A stretch of DNA of 58,445 nt, taken from NCBI GenBank assembly GCA_029561145.1, contig JAKQJM010000068.1, positions 1 through 58,445 of the forward strand. The letters run 5' to 3'. A program made the position numbers and the translations under genes. The notes below the pieces were generated by a model, which worked only from the letters and a program-made list of their open reading frames with translations, had not been told where the DNA came from and ran no database searches. This DNA is from Pseudomonadota bacterium (GTDB lineage Bacteria > Pseudomonadota > Gammaproteobacteria > Xanthomonadales > Rhodanobacteraceae). Shown in pieces: positions 26,820 through 38,697 of the stretch. The stretch's first letter is position 1. Each line of letters opens with the position of its first letter.

Positions 26820-28025
26820 TCAGATTCCGAGCAGCATCTTGTGCGGATTCTCGAGCTGGTTCTTGATGTCGACCAGAAACAGCACGGCATCCTTGCCGTC
26901 GATGATGCGGTGGTCGTAACTGATCGCGACATACATCATCGGTGCGGCGACGACCTGGCCATTCTCGACGATCGCGCGTTCCTTGATCGTATGCATGCCG
27001 AGGATGGCCGACTGTGGCGGATTGACGATCGGCGTCGAGAACAGCGAGCCGAAGGTGCCGCCGTTGGTGATCGTGAAGGTGCCGCCCTGAAGATCCTCGA
27101 GCTTGATACCGCCTTCACGCGCACGCTTTGCGTAGTCGATGATGGCTTTCTCGATGTCGGCGAAACTCATGTTCTGCGCATCGCGCAGGACCGGCGTGAC
27201 CAGGCCTTTCTCGGTCGACACGGCGATCGAGATGTCCTGGTAGCCGTGATAGATGACGTCATTGCCGTCGACCGACGCATTGACGATCGGATGGCGCTTG
27301 AGGGCCTCGGCGGCGGCCTTGACGAAGAAGCTCATGTAGCCGAGCTTGACGCCGTTGGCCTTCTCGAATTGCTCACCGAGTTGCTTGCGCAGCAATGCGA
27401 CCTGGGCGAGATTGATTTCGTTGAACGAGGTCAGCATTGCAATCGAGTTCTTCGATTGCATCAGGCGTTCGGCGATCTTGGCGCGCATGCGCGTCATCGG
27501 CACGCGCTCCTCGGGACGGTCGCCCGGCGTCGGGGCCGCCGATTTGGCCGCGGCAGGTGCCGGCGACCTGGTCTGCGCGACGAGGTCTTCCTTGGTCACG
27601 CGGCCATCCCGGCCGGTGCCTTCGACACGCGAGGGATCGATCTTTTCCTCGATCGCAACGCGGCGGCCGGCAGGCGAGAGATCCTCGACACCCTTGGCCG
27701 CTGCCTTGGTCTCCACCTTGTCGGCCTTCGCTGCGGGCGGGGTCGCGCCGGTTTTCCTTTCGCTGGCGGCGGGTGCCGCAGCGGCAGCTCCTTCCTCGAT
27801 GACGCCGAGCAATTCGCCACTGGTCACGGTCGCGCCCGCCTCGGCGCTGATCGACTTGAGGATGCCATCGGCTGGCGCAGGCACTTCGAGCACGACCTTG
27901 TCGGTTTCGAGGTCGACCAGATTCTCGTCGCGCTTGACCGCATCGCCCGGCTTCTTGTGCCAGGTCGCGATGGTCGCGTCGGAAACGGATTCGGGGAGAA
28001 CCGGAACTTTGATTTCAAGGCTCAT
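26820..28025 (-). CDS. sucB: Dihydrolipoyllysine succinyltransferase, E2 of 2-oxoglutarate dehydrogenase
   Basis: 401 residues. The lipoyl domain has [15 protein letters not shown] with lipoyl Lys 43. An Ala/Pro/Lys linker follows, then a peripheral subunit-binding domain ([21 protein letters not shown] near 118-138) and the catalytic domain ending with the active-site region [20 protein letters not shown] (His about 373). It transfers the succinyl group to CoA in the TCA cycle. It lies 46 bases downstream of sucA, within one operon. Confidence 0.96.
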   Translation of the reverse strand: MSLEIKVPVLPESVSDATIATWHKKPGDAVKRDENLVDLETDKVVLEVPAPADGILKSISAEAGATVTSGELLGVIEEGAAAAAPAASERKTGATPPAAKADKVETKAAAKGVEDLSPAGRRVAIEEKIDPSRVEGTGRDGRVTKEDLVAQTRSPAPAAAKSAAPTPGDRPEERVPMTRMRAKIAERLMQSKNSIAMLTSFNEINLAQVALLRKQLGEQFEKANGVKLGYMSFFVKAAAEALKRHPIVNASVDGNDVIYHGYQDISIAVSTEKGLVTPVLRDAQNMSFADIEKAIIDYAKRAREGGIKLEDLQGGTFTITNGGTFGSLFSTPIVNPPQSAILGMHTIKERAIVENGQVVAAPMMYVAISYDHRIIDGKDAVLFLVDIKNQLENPHKMLLGI

Positions 28026-28071
28026 GAGTGCTGTCCTGGGGCGTCAGTGCGATGCTGTGGGATATCTGTGC

Positions 28072-30960
28072 TTATTCGAAAGCGTAGTCGTTGCTGATCG
28101 GCGAGACCAGCGCGAGTTCGACCAGGGCTGCCTGTTCGGCGATGTGGCGGGCGAGGTGGCCGCAGGCCGGCGCCGGCGAACGCGGGCGACCGGCATAGGC
28201 GAGGGCGTGCTTGCTCGACACGACGGCCTGGAAATGATGCTTGATCTGGTACCAGGCGCCCTGGTTCATCGGTTCTTCCTGGCACCAGATGATTTCCCTG
28301 GCTGCCGGGTACTTCGCCAGTTCTTCCTTCACTTCGGTGCGCGGAAACGGATAGAGCTGCTCGACGCGCAGGATCGCGACGTCGCTGATCCCGCGTTTTG
28401 CGGCTTCCTCGATCAGGTCGTAGTAGACCTTGCCCGAACAGAACACGACGCGCTTGACCTTCTTCGCGCTGCTCGCCGTCGCATCGGGAATGACCAGTTG
28501 GAAATGGCCGCCGGCGAGATCATCGAGGGTCGACACGGCCAGCTTGTGCCGCAGCAGGGATTTCGGTGTCATGACGACGAGCGGCTTGCGACAGGCGCGC
28601 AGCATCTGGCGGCGCAGCATGTGGAACATCTGGGCCGGCGTAGTCGGCACGCAGACCTGCATGTTTTCCATTGCGCAGAGCTGCAGGTAGCGTTCGAGGC
28701 GGGCCGAGGAATGCTCGGGACCCTGGCCTTCGTAGCCATGCGGCAGGAGCAGGACGATGCCGCAAAGACGCCGCCACTTCGCCTCGCCCGACGAAATGAA
28801 CTGGTCGATCACGACCTGGGCGCCGTTGGCGAAATCGCCGAACTGCGCTTCCCAGATGACCAGCGTATTCGGCTTGGCCGTCGCGTAGCCGTATTCGAAT
28901 GCCATGACCGCCTCTTCACTCAGCAGGGAGTCGATGACTTCGACCGTGGCGCCGGGGTTGATCGTCTTGAGCGGCACGTGGCGTGAGCCGCTCTTCTGGT
29001 CATGCATGACGGCATGCCGGTGGAAGAACGTGCCGCGCCCGGCGTCCTGTCCGACCAGGCGCATGTTGTATCCATCGGCGATCAGGCTGCCGTAGGCAAG
29101 ATTTTCGGCAAAGCCCCAGTCGAGGGGCTGCTCGCCCGCAGCCATCTTGTCGCGATCGGCGTAGATCTTCGCGACGCGCGGGTGCAGGGTGATGCCGGAC
29201 GGAATCCGGAGCAGACCCGCATTGACCGAGGCCAGGCTCTTCGCCTTGACGCCCGTGTCGACGATTTCAAAGATGTCGCTGGCCAGATGCCGGGACCAGT
29301 CGACCGCATGGGGGTCGTGGAAATCGGCATCGACACCCGGGATCGGCGCGCCGGCCTCGAGCAGCTTGCGATAGTCGTCGACCATCGCCTTTGCTTCATC
29401 GGCCGTCAGTGCGCCTTCGGCGACGAGCTTCTCGCTGTAGAGTTCGCGCAAGGGCGGACGGGCCCGGATCACCTGATACATCAACGGCTGGGTCGCGGCG
29501 GGTTCGTCGGCTTCGTTGTGGCCGTGGCGGCGGTAGCAGACCAGGTCGATGACGACATCGCGCTTGAACTTCTGGCGATAGTCGAAGGCGAGGCGAGAGA
29601 CAAACAGCACGGCCTCGGGATCATCACCGTTCACATGGAACACCGGCGCATTGACCATCTTGGCGACGTCGGTGCAGTACAGGGTCGAGCGCGCATCGTG
29701 CGGATTCGAGATCGTGAATCCGACCTGGTTGTTGACGACGATGTGGATCGTGCCGCCGACGCAGAAACCTGTCGCCTGCGACATGTTGAAGAGTTCCATC
29801 ACGACGCCCTGGCCGGCGAAAGCGGCATCGCCATGGATCAGGACCGGTACCACGTGCTCGCGTTCGGTATCGCTGCGATGCGTCTGGCGCGCGCGCACGG
29901 AACCGGCCACCACCGGGTCGACGATTTCGAGATGCGACGGATTGAAGGCGAGTGCGACATGCACGGTTCGTCCCGGCGTGCGCACGTTCGCACTGAAACC
30001 CATGTGGTATTTGACGTCTCCGGAATGCGCCGGATCCTCGGCCTGCTCGAAGCGGCCCTCGAATTCGTCGAACAGCTTCGACGGCGGCTTGCCGAGGATG
30101 TTGACGAGCACATTGAGGCGACCCCGATGGGCCATGCCGATGACCATGTCCTTGAGTCCGGCGCTGCCACCGCGCCGCAGGATCTCGTCAAGCATCGGGA
30201 TCAGGCTGTCTCCGCCTTCGAGGGCGAAGCGCTTCTGTCCGACGTACTTGGTATGCAGGTAGCGCTCAAGCCCGTCCGCCTGGGTCAACTTGTCGAGCAG
30301 ATGCTTCTTCTCGCCGTTGTCGAGGCCGAATCGGCCGGCCGTGCTTTCGAGTTGCTCATGCATCCACTGGCGCTGGCCGGCGTCGGAGATATGCATGAAC
30401 TCGACACCGATGCTGCTTGCGTAGGTCGCCTTGAGCAGGCTGATCAGATCGCGCAGCTTGAGGCGCTGCGGACCCGACAGGGATCCGGTATTGAATTCGG
30501 TATCAAGATCGGCGCCGGAAAGACCGTGAAAGGCGAGATCGAGATCGGGCGCCGCCGGGCGTGGCAACAGGCCCAGTGCTTCAAGTTCCTCGGCGCCATA
30601 GGTGTTGGCAAGGTCGAGCGGATCGAGATTGGCCGCAAGGTGGCCGCGCGACCGATAGGCGGTGACCAGCTTGAGCACGGCGGCCTGCTTCTGCGCCTCG
30701 GCGCTGTCGACCGCGGCATGCGCGGAAGTCCGGCCGGAAGGGCGCTGTTGCTGCGCGGCTTCGATGCGCGCGATCGCGTCGGAATGGGCGACATCGTTGA
30801 CCGCCCGGCCCTTGATTGCGCTGAAGTACTCGCGCCACTCGGCAGAAACAGCGGATGGATCGCGCAGCCAGCCTTCATAGAGGTCTTCGATGAACGCCGC
30901 ATTGCCGCCCGAAAGCGCGGACGTGGTCTGGAACTGCTGCAATAGGGTAGAGGAAGTCAC
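28072..30960 (-). CDS. sucA: 2-oxoglutarate dehydrogenase E1 component
   Basis: 962 residues, slightly longer than E. coli SucA. The N-terminal E2-binding segment has FIEDLYEGWLRDP. The thiamine diphosphate domain includes GMAHRGRLNVLVNILGKP near 287-304 and the HGDAAFAGQGVVMELFNMSQ segment near 379. The C-terminal half includes FEYGYATAKPNTLVIWEAQFG and PHGYEGQGPEHSSARLERYL. It decarboxylates 2-oxoglutarate and succinylates the lipoyl group of SucB. It is the first gene of sucA-sucB-lpdA, with a -10-like box about 100 bases upstream. Confidence 0.97.
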   Translation of the reverse strand: MTSSTLLQQFQTTSALSGGNAAFIEDLYEGWLRDPSAVSAEWREYFSAIKGRAVNDVAHSDAIARIEAAQQQRPSGRTSAHAAVDSAEAQKQAAVLKLVTAYRSRGHLAANLDPLDLANTYGAEELEALGLLPRPAAPDLDLAFHGLSGADLDTEFNTGSLSGPQRLKLRDLISLLKATYASSIGVEFMHISDAGQRQWMHEQLESTAGRFGLDNGEKKHLLDKLTQADGLERYLHTKYVGQKRFALEGGDSLIPMLDEILRRGGSAGLKDMVIGMAHRGRLNVLVNILGKPPSKLFDEFEGRFEQAEDPAHSGDVKYHMGFSANVRTPGRTVHVALAFNPSHLEIVDPVVAGSVRARQTHRSDTEREHVVPVLIHGDAAFAGQGVVMELFNMSQATGFCVGGTIHIVVNNQVGFTISNPHDARSTLYCTDVAKMVNAPVFHVNGDDPEAVLFVSRLAFDYRQKFKRDVVIDLVCYRRHGHNEADEPAATQPLMYQVIRARPPLRELYSEKLVAEGALTADEAKAMVDDYRKLLEAGAPIPGVDADFHDPHAVDWSRHLASDIFEIVDTGVKAKSLASVNAGLLRIPSGITLHPRVAKIYADRDKMAAGEQPLDWGFAENLAYGSLIADGYNMRLVGQDAGRGTFFHRHAVMHDQKSGSRHVPLKTINPGATVEVIDSLLSEEAVMAFEYGYATAKPNTLVIWEAQFGDFANGAQVVIDQFISSGEAKWRRLCGIVLLLPHGYEGQGPEHSSARLERYLQLCAMENMQVCVPTTPAQMFHMLRRQMLRACRKPLVVMTPKSLLRHKLAVSTLDDLAGGHFQLVIPDATASSAKKVKRVVFCSGKVYYDLIEEAAKRGISDVAILRVEQLYPFPRTEVKEELAKYPAAREIIWCQEEPMNQGAWYQIKHHFQAVVSSKHALAYAGRPRSPAPACGHLARHIAEQAALVELALVSPISNDYAFE

Positions 30961-31061
30961 ACGGGCTCCGTCGCGGCGGGGAGGGCCGGAATGGGATGGA
31001 TGTCAATCGGCGAGATGCGCGATCCGACGACACATTCGCCGGGACCGCAGACAATTGGCTG

Positions 31062-31067
31062 ATTATA
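31062..31067 (-). promoter_or_regulatory. Putative -10 box of the sucA operon
   Basis: On the minus strand TATAAT is a perfect -10 hexamer about 100 bases before the sucA start codon. No convincing -35 hexamer is at the right spacing, so an activator or an extended -10 may be involved. The long leader contains no recognised riboswitch. Confidence 0.45.
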
Positions 31068-31163
31068 GCGACTGATGCCGCCGAATGCTGCATTGCGGCA
31101 GCCTTTGCGGGCGGATCGCTGGCTCGGGTTCAGGTCCCGGACATCGAACGCTCGCGGCGTGCC

Positions 31164-31193
31164 GAGCAAACTCGCACCTTGCGGAGTTTGCGC
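31164..31193 (-). terminator. Hairpin after the GNAT gene, possible terminator
   Basis: GCAAACTC (31166-31173) and GAGTTTGC (31184-31191) are perfect 8-base inverted arms with a 10-base loop, just beyond the stop codon of the GNAT fusion gene. No T tract follows, so it may be a weak or factor-dependent terminator. Confidence 0.45.
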
Positions 31194-32150
31194 TCAGATC
31201 TCGAGCCTGCGCATTTCGGCGCACTCCTCGCTGCGTTCCCAGATCGCATTGAAGGATTCGAGGAGTTGCGCGTTGCGTCCCGGCCCATGGCTGCTGCCTT
31301 CGCCATCAAATCGGCTGGCCAGCGGGCGCTCGAACCAGGCATCACGATCACTGATCAGGAAACTGCCGGCGTACTGGCGATCGATCTCCTCGACCGGCGT
31401 GCGAAACGCGAACACGCTGGTCAGCCGTTGCGCGAGTGCGATCAGGCGGTGACCGTCGGCGCGTGCCCGGGCCGGTTCCTGGACGAGGATGCGGATGCGC
31501 GCATGCGGCCCGCCCAACGCGACCTGCTTCACTGCCGCAAGCACTTCGTTGTTCTCGAACAGATCCGGATCGAGATCGCGCGTGAACAGGCACAATTCGC
31601 GTCGCGCGGTGGCGACGACCGCAAGGATGGCCGCGCGCGCGGTTTCGCGATCCGTGCTGGTCAGCACGTGGGACTGGCTGCCAGGAGCGGGTGTCGAACG
31701 CTCGGGCGCGCCTGCCGGTGGAATATCGATGCGCATGTGGCGGTGCATGATTCCGCATTCGTCGAACTCCTCGCCATACGCCGCGAAGCCTGCGCGCTCG
31801 TAGAACGCGATCGCGTGGGTCTGCGCGTGGATCTCGATGCGGTTGAAATGTCGTTCGCGAGCGCGTTCGAGCAACACGCGCAGGAGCGCTTCGCCGACAC
31901 CACGGCCACGCCATTCGCGCAGCACGGCCATGCGTCCGATCGTGCCCTTCGCTGTCAGCCGGCCCGTGCCAATCGGCCGCCCGTCCGGATCGCGCGCGAC
32001 GACATGCTCGGACAGGGCGTCCAGCTCGTCCCATTCCTCGTCTTCGGGCACAGCCTGCTCGACCACGAACACCGCGATGCGCACTGCGCGGAGATCGGCC
32101 ATGTCGACCGACCAGGTGGCAGGCTCCACATGAAAGCCATCATTGATCAT
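31194..32150 (-). CDS. GNAT acetyltransferase fused to a C-terminal DUF7931-like domain
   Basis: 318 residues. The N-terminal GNAT domain (about 1-145) has the acetyl-CoA loop VLREWRGRGVGEALLRVLLE near 75-94 and HAQTHAIAFYERAGFAAYGE near 107-126. The C-terminal part (about 165-315) has TARRELCLFTRDLDPDLFEN and RIRILVQEP, then HRLIALAQRLTS and FLISDRDAWFERPL, resembling phospholipase D-like halves without a clear HKD motif; I assign it to the DUF7931 type from memory. The substrate is unknown. Its start overlaps the stop of the ribosomal oxygenase gene, so the two are coupled. Confidence 0.75.
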   Translation of the reverse strand: MINDGFHVEPATWSVDMADLRAVRIAVFVVEQAVPEDEEWDELDALSEHVVARDPDGRPIGTGRLTAKGTIGRMAVLREWRGRGVGEALLRVLLERARERHFNRIEIHAQTHAIAFYERAGFAAYGEEFDECGIMHRHMRIDIPPAGAPERSTPAPGSQSHVLTSTDRETARAAILAVVATARRELCLFTRDLDPDLFENNEVLAAVKQVALGGPHARIRILVQEPARARADGHRLIALAQRLTSVFAFRTPVEEIDRQYAGSFLISDRDAWFERPLASRFDGEGSSHGPGRNAQLLESFNAIWERSEECAEMRRLEI

Positions 32151-33325
32151 GGGCGACTCCGATTGCGGCCGACGGCGAGATGTCCGGCGTTGACCAGGGC
32201 AAGCAGAAGCTCGTGCGACGCGTTGTCCAGGTTCGCCAGTTCATCGGGATCGAGATTGCGGCGACTGCAGAGTCTTTCTGCCAGGCGGCGTGGGCAGTCA
32301 TATCGGTCGCCCGCAACGAACAGACTCGCGCCGCGAAGTGCTTTCGACCAGGCGAATCGCGACCATGGATTGAACTGCAGTCCGGCACCCGCCTCAAGGC
32401 GGCGCCGGAATTCGCTGTCACGCATCGGCTTGCCGCGCGGAACCGCTTCGTGCGCGGCACGATAGCGCGTGATGAACGCGCCGAACCAGCCACGCAGCGT
32501 GGGCGCGTCCACCTTCAATGCGTCTTGCAAGGTGCGGCCGATCGACTCGAGTGCCGCGTCATCGATCTCCCCGGCCGCCCTCGCCGGCTTGATTCCTGCA
32601 TCCGAATAGCGCAGTTCCTCGTTCAGGCGCTCGGCCAGGAATCCCGAGAAATCAGCGACCATTTCAGCGACTGCCGGGGCGCGCATGCCGATCGAGAAGG
32701 TCAGGCATTGCCCTTCGGCTATTCCGTGATGCGCGACGCCCGGAGGCAGATAGAGCATGTCGCCGGGTTCGAGCAGCCATTCGTGGGTCGGCGCGAATTC
32801 GCGCAGCAGCTTGAGCTCGACGTCGCCGCGGAAATCCTTCGGCGCCTTCGCATCGGTGCTGATCTGCCAGCGCCGCCGACCCTGACCCTGCAGCAGGAAG
32901 ACATCGTACTGGTCGACATGCGCGCCGACCGAGCCGCCGTCCTCGGCGTAGCTGACCATGACGTCATCGACGCGCCAGCTCGGCAGGAAATCGAACGGAC
33001 CGAGCAGGGCGGCCACATCGGCATCCCACTTGTCGACGTCCTGCACGAGCAGGGTCCAGTGGGATTCAGGCAGTTCGGCGAAATCCGATTCGCTGAAAGG
33101 GCCGTTGCGCAAGGTCCAGCGATCGCTGGCCGGATCGTGTGTGACCAGGCGGGACAGGGCGAAATCCTCGCAAGCGAGACCGCCGAGATCGTCAGGACGC
33201 AATGGACTCGAGAAATTCGCAAACGCATTGCGGACCAGCAGGGGTTTGCGTTGCCAGACATCGCGCAGGAAGGCGGCGGCGCTCATGCCGAGGAAGTGCC
33301 GGGTCGTGGCGGTGGTCTCGATCAT
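32147..33325 (-). CDS. roxA: Ribosomal protein hydroxylase, RoxA/YcfD type JmjC dioxygenase
   Basis: 392 residues from the chosen ATG. The cupin JmjC core shows HVDQYDVFLLQGQGRRRW with iron ligands H136 and D138, and the third ligand in LYLPPGVAHHGIAEG near 191-204. The winged-helix-like C-terminal dimer region follows. RoxA uses Fe(II) and 2-oxoglutarate to hydroxylate an arginine of ribosomal protein L16. The upstream extension of the frame lacks similarity and is not included. It overlaps both neighbours by ATGA, forming a three-gene unit with the metallo-beta-lactamase and the GNAT fusion. Confidence 0.9.
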   Translation of the reverse strand: MIETTATTRHFLGMSAAAFLRDVWQRKPLLVRNAFANFSSPLRPDDLGGLACEDFALSRLVTHDPASDRWTLRNGPFSESDFAELPESHWTLLVQDVDKWDADVAALLGPFDFLPSWRVDDVMVSYAEDGGSVGAHVDQYDVFLLQGQGRRRWQISTDAKAPKDFRGDVELKLLREFAPTHEWLLEPGDMLYLPPGVAHHGIAEGQCLTFSIGMRAPAVAEMVADFSGFLAERLNEELRYSDAGIKPARAAGEIDDAALESIGRTLQDALKVDAPTLRGWFGAFITRYRAAHEAVPRGKPMRDSEFRRRLEAGAGLQFNPWSRFAWSKALRGASLFVAGDRYDCPRRLAERLCSRRNLDPDELANLDNASHELLLALVNAGHLAVGRNRSRP

Positions 33326-34221
33326 GGAAGGGCCGTTGATCGTTCTTTGGCCAGGCGTGCGTCGAGTCTTGCGGATGCATCCGCGGCATAGCGTTTGCAC
33401 GCAGTGGAGTCGACGAGTGGCTTGGTCGCAGCGGGCCCGAGGCGCGCCATCAGATCGCTCGCGCCCGGATGCGGGGTCATCAGGATGTCGCAAGGCAACT
33501 GGGCGACGATGTTGAACGTCGTGCGGAACCGGGCGACCACGCCGGGATGGGCTAGCTCATCGCTGAAGCGATAGTCGTTGGCGGAGACCGCGGTAAGGCT
33601 GTCGGCGTACACCATGTTGCGGCAGTCACCGGACTCGCAGGATTTCCAGGTCCAGCTCGTCGATCCGGGCGTGTGCGCCGGAGTCGCATGTGCGGTCAGG
33701 ACCAGCTCGCCAAGCGAGAGCGTGTCGCCGTCCTCGATGCGGCGAATCGAGCTGACCGGCGGAAAGTCGCCGAGCACGCCGAATTGCGGATCGCTGCGAT
33801 CATTGGTTCCGCGCGCCAGCGTGGTTGCGGCCGCTGCGCTTGCCACGACGGTGGCACCGGAATCCTTTTGCAGGCGTGCCATGCCGCCGGCATGGTCGAG
33901 ATGTTCGTGCGAGCCGAGGATGTACTTGATGTCTTCGATCCTGAAGCCGAGCACGCGTACGTTTGCTTCGATCATCGGTGCCGCCTTCTCGGTGGCTGCG
34001 TCGATGAGGACATGGCCTTCGCGCGCAGTGACGAGGATCGCGCTGATGCCGCAGGTGCCGACATACCAGGTATTGCCGAAGAGGTGCGCAGGCCGGGCCG
34101 GATCGTTCCAGCCAGCATCGGCTGGGCAGGGCCCGGCATGCGTCGTCTCGCGGGACTGCGCCGATGCATCCGCGCAAACCGCCAGAAGGACCAGTGCAGC
34201 CAGTTGCCGGCGTACCTGCAT
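33322..34221 (-). CDS. Subclass B3 metallo-beta-lactamase
   Basis: 299 residues. A signal peptide ends near ADASA (residue 21), giving a periplasmic enzyme. All zinc ligands of subclass B3 are present: SHEHLDH gives H105, H107, D109 and H110; PAHTPGSTSW gives H183; and TPHPGAS gives H251. Regions such as GTNDRSDPQFG and VYADSLTAV also match the L1-like family. It would hydrolyse beta-lactams including carbapenems; chromosomal B3 enzymes are common in this lineage. It is the first gene of a unit with roxA and the GNAT fusion. It has no adjacent ampR-type regulator. Confidence 0.92.
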   Translation of the reverse strand: MQVRRQLAALVLLAVCADASAQSRETTHAGPCPADAGWNDPARPAHLFGNTWYVGTCGISAILVTAREGHVLIDAATEKAAPMIEANVRVLGFRIEDIKYILGSHEHLDHAGGMARLQKDSGATVVASAAAATTLARGTNDRSDPQFGVLGDFPPVSSIRRIEDGDTLSLGELVLTAHATPAHTPGSTSWTWKSCESGDCRNMVYADSLTAVSANDYRFSDELAHPGVVARFRTTFNIVAQLPCDILMTPHPGASDLMARLGPAATKPLVDSTACKRYAADASARLDARLAKERSTALP

Positions 34222-34239
34222 TCCGCGTTCTCCGGACGG

Positions 34240-36929
<2,690 letters not shown>

Positions 36930-37098
36930 CGCTCGATGAGGCGGCGGAGGGCGCCAAAGTCTAGCATTCGCGATGCGCGAATCGCTCGGCGAGCGGCAGG
37001 TTCTGAGACGGGGCGGTGCTCCAGGACGTCCTACATGGCCGGCCTCGCGCTTCGCCACTCGGTCGGAGGCCGGCGCCGGCCAGTGCTTCATGAGCGGC

Positions 37099-37104
37099 TA
37101 TAAT
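37099..37104 (+). promoter_or_regulatory. Putative -10 box of fumC
   Basis: TATAAT occurs 39 bases before the fumC ATG, at a typical distance. A matching -35 hexamer is not evident. Confidence 0.45.
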
Positions 37105-37143
37105 CGTCGACCCCTCACTCCTACTTCTTTCCAGGATCCAGCG

Positions 37144-38538
37144 ATGAGCGACTACCGCATCGAACGCGACAGCATGGGCGAACTGAAGGTACCGGCGGAT
37201 GCCTTGTACGGCGCGCAGACCCAGCGTGCCGTGCAGAACTTCCCGATCTCGGGATTGACCATGCCGCGCGAATTCATTCGCGCGCTCGGACTGATCAAGT
37301 CGGCGGCGGCGCAGGCCAACGCGGATCTCGGCCATCTGAAGAAGGCCCAGGCCAAGGCGATCCGCAAGGCGTCCGAACGTGTCGCCAGCGGCGAGTTCGA
37401 CGCGCATTTTCCGATCGATGTGTTCCAGACCGGATCGGGTACCTCGTCGAACATGAATGCCAACGAGGTCATCGCGCACGTCGCCGCGGCAGCTGGCACC
37501 CAGGTGCATCCGAATGATGACGTCAACAACGGCCAGTCGTCGAACGACGTCATACCGACCGCCATACAGCTGAGTGCCGCGCTCACGGTCAGCGAGCGGC
37601 TGCTGCCCGCGCTCGCCCACCTCAAGAGCACCCTCGACAAGCGCGCGAAGGAACTTGGCAAGGTTGCCAAGACCGGACGCACCCACCTGATGGACGCGAT
37701 GCCCGTCACCTTCGGCCAGGAACTCGGCTGCTGGTCGACCCAGATCGCCTCGAATATCGAACGCCTCAACGATGCCCTCAAGCGCGTGCGACGGTTGCCG
37801 CAGGGCGGCACGGCGGTCGGCACCGGCATCAACGCCGATCCGAAGCTCGGAATGGCGATCTGCGCCGAGCTGAGCCGCATGACCGGCGTGCGCTTCGAAT
37901 CGGCATCCAATCTTTTTGAAGGCATCAGCACGCAGGATGCTGCGGTCGAACTGTCGGGTCAGCTGAAAACCCTGGCGGTCGGCCTGCTCAAGATCGCCAA
38001 CGACCTGCGCTGGATGAACTCCGGGCCGCTGGCCGGTCTCGGCGAAATCGAATTGCCGGCGCTGCAGCCGGGCTCTTCGATCATGCCCGGCAAGGTCAAT
38101 CCGGTGATCCCGGAGGCGCTGGCCATGGTCTGTGCGCAGGTCATCGGCAACGACACCACGATCACGATCGCCGGGCAGAGCGGCAATTTCCAGCTCAACG
38201 TGATGCTGCCCGTGGTTGCGCTGAATCTGTTGCAGTCGATCGAGATTCTCGCCAACGCGTCGCGCGCATTGGCGGACAAGGCCATCGCGGGCTTCAAGGT
38301 CCGCGAGGACAACATCCGCGAGGCGCTCGACCGCAATCCGATCCTGGTCACCGCGCTGAATTCGGTGATCGGCTATGACGTCGGCGCGGCGACCGCCAAG
38401 CAGGCCTACAAGGAAGGCCGTCCGATCATCGATGTCGCGCTGGAAACGACCCGTCTTTCGCGCAAGGAGTTGGCCAGGCTGCTCGATCCGATGGCCCTGA
38501 CCAAGGGCGGGATCAAGGGAGGATCGGCCGGCGGTTAA
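37144..38538 (+). CDS. fumC: Class II fumarate hydratase
   Basis: 464 residues. Signature GSSIMPGKVNPVIPEALAMV near residues 317-336; the active site also includes TGSGTSSNMNANEVIA near 98-113 and KTGRTHLMDAMPVTFGQEL near 178-196. FumC is iron-independent and interconverts fumarate and malate in the TCA cycle. It is an ordinary monocistronic gene followed by a hairpin at 38640-38658. Confidence 0.97.
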   Translation: MSDYRIERDSMGELKVPADALYGAQTQRAVQNFPISGLTMPREFIRALGLIKSAAAQANADLGHLKKAQAKAIRKASERVASGEFDAHFPIDVFQTGSGTSSNMNANEVIAHVAAAAGTQVHPNDDVNNGQSSNDVIPTAIQLSAALTVSERLLPALAHLKSTLDKRAKELGKVAKTGRTHLMDAMPVTFGQELGCWSTQIASNIERLNDALKRVRRLPQGGTAVGTGINADPKLGMAICAELSRMTGVRFESASNLFEGISTQDAAVELSGQLKTLAVGLLKIANDLRWMNSGPLAGLGEIELPALQPGSSIMPGKVNPVIPEALAMVCAQVIGNDTTITIAGQSGNFQLNVMLPVVALNLLQSIEILANASRALADKAIAGFKVREDNIREALDRNPILVTALNSVIGYDVGAATAKQAYKEGRPIIDVALETTRLSRKELARLLDPMALTKGGIKGGSAGG

Positions 38539-38639
38539 GTGTCGCACCTCGGCGAATGGGCAGGCAAAAACATCGATGCTGGCACGAACCGTGAATGAAT
38601 TTGCGGCCTTCGTGGCCTATGGCACATGCCCAAGCCGCC

Positions 38640-38663
38640 GCGGACCGCCAAGGTCCGCTGTTT
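38640..38663 (+). terminator. Possible fumC terminator
   Basis: GCGGACC and GGTCCGC form a perfect 7-base stem with a 5-base loop, followed by TGTTT. The short T run makes it moderate. It lies 100 bases after fumC and 35 bases before the next start codon. Confidence 0.5.
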
Positions 38664-38697
38664 GGATTTCAGAACTGTCAGGATTGTGGAGTACCCG

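Noticed and set aside
29002..30945. A 647-codon open frame on the plus strand opposite sucA
   Set aside because: It mirrors sucA codons, and the translated product resembles no family.
36961..38547. A 528-codon open frame on the minus strand opposite fumC
   Set aside because: FumC is complete and conserved on the plus strand, so this is a shadow of its codons.
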